Shown: positions 5,012 through 7,501 of the stretch, piece by piece
How positions within the stretch are numbered: position 1 is the stretch's first letter
Layout of the letters: each line of letters starts with the position of its first letter
Origin: Candidatus Gastranaerophilales bacterium
GTDB taxonomy: Bacteria; Cyanobacteriota; Vampirovibrionia; Gastranaerophilales; Gastranaerophilaceae
Assembly (NCBI GenBank): GCA_944323095.1
Contig: CALURE010000072.1
Coordinates: forward strand, 1-7,501
Direction: 5' to 3'
DNA: 7,501 nucleotides
Program-made: the position numbers and the translations under genes
Notes under the pieces: generated by a model
What the model was told of the DNA's origin: nothing
Seen by the model: the letters and a program-made list of their open reading frames with translations, nothing else
Database searches by the model: none

Positions 5012-5042
5012 CCCTCTCCCATGGGAGAGGGCCGGGGTGAGG
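5012..5042. repeat. Perfect 20-bp palindrome CCCTCTCCC-AT-GGGAGAGGG
   Basis: 5012-5031 is a perfect palindrome, followed by CCGGGGTGAGGGA. It is the cleanest copy of the motif also seen at 403-416 and 4716-4750. Confidence 0.7.
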
Positions 5043-5053
5043 GATAATTATTA

Positions 5054-5137
5054 GAAGATAAGAGGGTAGGAGGATTAGAAGATAAGCTTTTTTAATATAA
5101 ATAGCCTACCTTCATATCTTCCTACCTTCTTACCCTC
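5054..5137. repeat. 34-bp imperfect inverted repeat, copy 1
   Basis: A purine-rich arm (5054-5087, GAAGATAAGAGGGTAGG...) and a pyrimidine-rich arm (5104-5137) are complementary at 26 of 34 positions around a 16-nt AT-rich loop. The loop and right arm contain ATAGCCTACCTTCATA (5101-5116), which recurs with one change at 6626-6641. Same family and orientation as the element at 6566-6662. Confidence 0.65.
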
Positions 5138-5190
5138 TGGACTTCCGGTCTTCTGAAAGCCACCCGCCAGATTTTTTAACACTTCGGGTA

Positions 5191-6561
5191 ATGAAAAAAA
5201 TATATAAATTACTTATAAGTAATTATGTTATGAAATTAAATTCAGTAAATAAATTATTAAAAGCTCTTGGTGAGAATACAAAATTAAAGCGTAATGATTA
5301 CAGTAATTATATCGCCTTTCATGGAGTCGGAAACGCTTATTCAAAAAGGTGGCTCGGCAATATTGTACCCGCGGATTTGTTGAAGCTGTCTGTGAAAGAG
5401 GCTGTTGAAATTATTGCAACCCTTTCGGAAAGCAATATTTTTTACGATAAATTCCCTGACTATATAGGAACACCGGTTTACGGGGATAACTGGGGAAGGC
5501 TTGCAAATTACATTGAAATTAACGACCGCGCAATTGCTGTTATGGATAACGGATGCACCTGCAAAGGAATTTTAAGCTGTATAAAGTTACTGCCTGCAAT
5601 TCCGCCTTCTGCAAAAAGCTTTGCAAACTGTATAATTCTTTCTCAAATCTGGCAGAATATTTACGGAGATGCATACGAAAAAGGTCCGTTTGAAGAAAAC
5701 TCGATTTACGGTCTCAGGCTTAATACAAGTTACAGCGACAATATAATTGATTACTCAATTGTTGATAAAATTACACCGGAAGAACAGTTGAAAGCTTTTG
5801 TTGATTTAGCCCATTTTAGAGGTATAAAGGTTGGTTTCAGGCATGTGATTTCAGCAGATCAGATAAAAATCGCACGTAATTACCGCGATGATGAAATTTT
5901 CAGCTGGCAAAACCCCGAACACGTTGAAATTTATATAACCGAATGCGTAAAACTTATGAATTTGGGCTTTGAATGTATGTTTATAGATTCAGCCAAGCAT
6001 ATCGGGGGTTATGATATGGCAAATTACACAGGAGTCGGAGCTTTGCCCGAATATCACCAGATGCAGTATATTTTAAACGAAATCAGACTGCGAACGGGCA
6101 AAACAAATATAAGTTTTGTCGGAGAAAAAAGTTCCGATGATTTTGAAAGATACAGGCTTATGGGCTTGAATGCAGGAACGGACTTTATAACAGGCGATGA
6201 TTTTGAAGCTGTAAGAAATTTATCTGAACGGCTGAAATATTACAGAGATTATGCACCGGGTGTTGAAGTTACAAACGACAACAATGAGGGCGGACTTTCA
6301 TACGAACAAAAATTAAACCGTATTAATTCAGCTCTTTTCGGATATTATCTGGCAAGCGACAAGCTTCCGAGTTTTATGCAGATGAACGACTTGTTCCCGC
6401 TGAGATACGACACCTCGACACATCATCTTATGATGACAAACCCGTCATATTCAACAGACGGCACAGCACTAAGCCACTTTGAAAATCTTTTTGCAAAAGA
6501 TGACGGAAGATATTACAACAAATGCGCGGGCGAACTTTTTGCCTATGCGTTGGAGAAATAA
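5191..6561 (+). CDS. Divergent alpha-amylase (GH13)-like TIM-barrel protein
   Basis: The 456-aa protein has segments placed like the conserved GH13 regions: LAHFRGIKVGFRHVI (206-220, region I position), FECMFIDSAKH (260-270, region II; compare F-R-x-D-A-x-K-H), SFVGEK (308-313, region III) and TNDNNEGG (361-368, region IV position). Asp266, Glu312 and Asp363 could be nucleophile, acid/base and stabiliser. Unusual points are that the usual Arg two residues before the nucleophile is Phe264 and the region I Asp is not seen, so activity may be altered or lost. No signal peptide is seen, so it is probably cytoplasmic, on glycogen-like or other glucans. A GCTCKGILSC cysteine cluster (121-130) is not typical. 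No good SD precedes the ATG at 5191; Met14 (5230) is an alternative start. The gene is bracketed by two copies of a repeat, and a ferritin-like gene follows. GH13 membership is moderate confidence. Confidence 0.65.
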   Translation: MKKIYKLLISNYVMKLNSVNKLLKALGENTKLKRNDYSNYIAFHGVGNAYSKRWLGNIVPADLLKLSVKEAVEIIATLSESNIFYDKFPDYIGTPVYGDNWGRLANYIEINDRAIAVMDNGCTCKGILSCIKLLPAIPPSAKSFANCIILSQIWQNIYGDAYEKGPFEENSIYGLRLNTSYSDNIIDYSIVDKITPEEQLKAFVDLAHFRGIKVGFRHVISADQIKIARNYRDDEIFSWQNPEHVEIYITECVKLMNLGFECMFIDSAKHIGGYDMANYTGVGALPEYHQMQYILNEIRLRTGKTNISFVGEKSSDDFERYRLMGLNAGTDFITGDDFEAVRNLSERLKYYRDYAPGVEVTNDNNEGGLSYEQKLNRINSALFGYYLASDKLPSFMQMNDLFPLRYDTSTHHLMMTNPSYSTDGTALSHFENLFAKDDGRYYNKCAGELFAYALEK

Positions 6562-6565
6562 TAAT

Positions 6566-6662
6566 GAAGATAAGAAGGTAAGAAGATAAGAAGGTAAACT
6601 TAAAAATTTGTGCGAAGCACCGATAATAGCCTATCTTCATAACATCTTAACTTCCTATCTTC
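6566..6662. repeat. 32-bp imperfect inverted repeat, copy 2
   Basis: The left arm (6566-6597) is a perfect tandem duplication of GAAGATAAGAAGGTAA. It is complementary at 25 of 32 positions to the right arm (6631-6662). The loop holds GTGC-GAA-GCAC and the 16-nt GTGCGAAGCACCGATA (6610-6625), which is the exact reverse complement of 4846-4861. The ATAGCCTATCTTCATA at 6626-6641 matches 5101-5116 with one change. It fills almost the whole gap between the GH13-like and ferritin-like genes. Confidence 0.7.
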
Positions 6663-6670
6663 CAGAATAC

Positions 6671-6677
6671 AAGGAGA
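6671..6677 (+). promoter_or_regulatory. Shine-Dalgarno site of the ferritin-like gene
   Basis: AAGGAGA lies 6 nt before the ATG at 6684 and fixes this start. Confidence 0.75.
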
Positions 6678-6683
6678 ATAAAA

Positions 6684-7501
6684 ATGACATTTAATCCATT
6701 AGAAGAAAAGGGAATTCCCGTAGAAAAACAGCTAAGAAGCTGGCATGATATTGTTAAAAGACCGTTCGACAAACATTCGGTTGACTGCTATTCAAGAACA
6801 CGACAAATTTTAATGAACGGCATTGAAGTCGAAGCATGGAATTTTAAACACAACTTTGCAAGATGCTGTCCTGATATGGAAGTTAAAAAACTTATGGCTT
6901 TATCAAGAAAAATTGAAGATATGCAGCAGACAACGGTAAACTGGCTGACTCCTGCATGCCAGACAGTTCTTGAAACAACTTTAGGCTACGAACAGGTTGC
7001 GGTTGATTTAACAGCGTGGATGGCGCAGAACGAACCGGATGATTATGTAAAAGAAACATTCAATTTTGGACTTTTAGAGGACTTTGACCACCTTTACAGA
7101 TACAGCCAGTGGGCTTATATGGTCGACGGAATTGACCCTGATAATATTTTGCAGGGAATGACGGATGTTGTTTTGAGCCGTCCGACACAAAACCACCATA
7201 ACGACAACAGAGTAAGACTCCGCAAGCATTATGACAGAGCTACAGCTTCACCGCAGACAAAAGTAAATATCTACACTCTTGTCTCAGGCGAGCAGCAAAC
7301 GCATAATTTTTACGCAGAACACGGTATGATGTACCCTAATGATGATTTGAGAAGAACTTTCGGAGAAATATGCGACGTTGAAGAAGAACACGTAACAATG
7401 TATGAATCTTTGATAGACCCGAATGAAACACCTTATGAAAAACTTCTTCTCCATGAATTTACCGAAGTGTGTACATACTACAACTGCTACAAAGATGAAG
7501 A
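6684..7501 (+). CDS. Ferritin-like di-iron helical protein, unknown function (partial, C-terminus missing)
   Basis: The reading frame is open from the ATG to the window edge: 272 complete codons and two bases. It begins MTFNPLEEKGIPVEKQ. The predicted all-helical sequence has spaced carboxylate/His pairs like a ferritin-type four-helix bundle: LETTLGYEQ (96-104) on helix 1, LLEDFDH (130-136; Asp133-x-x-His136) on helix 2, SGEQQTHNFYAEH (201-213) on helix 3 and DVEEEHVTMYESL (231-243; Glu233-x-x-His236) on helix 4. A further LLLHEFTEVC (254-263) helix follows. Aromatic and acidic content is high, and there is no signal peptide. This suggests a dinuclear iron or manganese site in a cytoplasmic protein. 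It is much longer than ferritin or rubrerythrin, with about 90 extra N-terminal residues, so a storage role is unlikely. Substrate and family are unknown to me. Confidence 0.65.
   Translation, partial: MTFNPLEEKGIPVEKQLRSWHDIVKRPFDKHSVDCYSRTRQILMNGIEVEAWNFKHNFARCCPDMEVKKLMALSRKIEDMQQTTVNWLTPACQTVLETTLGYEQVAVDLTAWMAQNEPDDYVKETFNFGLLEDFDHLYRYSQWAYMVDGIDPDNILQGMTDVVLSRPTQNHHNDNRVRLRKHYDRATASPQTKVNIYTLVSGEQQTHNFYAEHGMMYPNDDLRRTFGEICDVEEEHVTMYESLIDPNETPYEKLLLHEFTEVCTYYNCYKDE

Larger units (their letters stand above)
4807..5155. repeat. Repeat island bounded by 15-bp perfect inverted ends
   Basis: CAGAAGACCGGAAGT (4807-4821) recurs inverted as ACTTCCGGTCTTCTG (5141-5155). Inside, GAGGTCAGGAAG (4825-4836) recurs perfectly inverted at 4937-4948, and GAGGTnnGGAAGGCA (4825-4839) recurs inverted at 4911-4925. 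The left side is purine-rich and the right side pyrimidine-rich, so the whole unit could fold on itself. The ends resemble terminal inverted repeats of a miniature element, but no target-site duplication is obvious and no transposase is present. This stretch and its flanks (4699-5190) contain no credible gene. Confidence 0.6.

Noticed and set aside
4699..5190. CRISPR array or tandem repeat array in the intergenic island
   Set aside because: The repeats are inverted, differ in sequence and have no regular spacers.
4699..5190. tRNA or other classical structured RNA gene in the island
   Set aside because: No cloverleaf, T-loop motif or anticodon arm could be drawn; the hairpins are isolated palindromes.

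Overview
The window comes from an AT-rich bacterial chromosome with mixed gene orientation, conventional ATG starts and mostly good Shine-Dalgarno (SD) sites. A biotin synthase that looks like the anaerobe type, a DUF2963-like repeat protein, many short hairpin repeats between genes and the general protein style are compatible with an uncultured gut anaerobe. The best guess is the Gastranaerophilales / 'Melainabacteria' side branch of Cyanobacteria. This is inference from gene style; no rRNA or other marker gene is present.

Layout. (1) 1-71, minus strand: the first 23 codons of an ABC-F type ATPase running off the left edge. (2) 183-380: a small unrecognised ORF, followed by remnants of an intergenic repeat. 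(3) 550-1706: a DJ-1/PfpI (Hsp31-like) protein with an intrinsic terminator, then an HxlR-type regulator with an N-terminal cysteine; together they look like an electrophile/redox response pair. (4) 1830-2489: a tandem-repeat protein resembling DUF2963, ending tail-to-tail with a minus-strand zinc-ribbon/membrane/PH-like protein (2486-3094). (5) 3095-3178: a compact divergent promoter whose two -35 boxes form one palindrome, driving the zinc-ribbon gene leftward and bioB rightward. (6) 3179-4698: bioB followed 35 bp later by engB (ysxC), a ribosome-assembly GTPase; probably one transcript. (7) 4699-5190: about 490 bp without a gene, packed with palindromes and homopurine/homopyrimidine inverted repeats. 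(8) 5191-6561: a divergent alpha-amylase (GH13)-like TIM-barrel protein. (9) 6562-6670: a second copy of one of the island's repeats. (10) 6684 to the right edge: the N-terminal 272 codons of a ferritin-like di-iron helical protein of unknown role.

The items most worth following are the BioB cysteine pattern, in which the first [2Fe-2S] ligand is replaced by Ala and extra Cys residues are present near the auxiliary-cluster site; the mirror-symmetric divergent promoter; the GH13-like gene bracketed by same-orientation copies of a repeat; and the unclassified di-iron protein. I see no complete novel defence or mobile system, CRISPR array, tRNA or rRNA.
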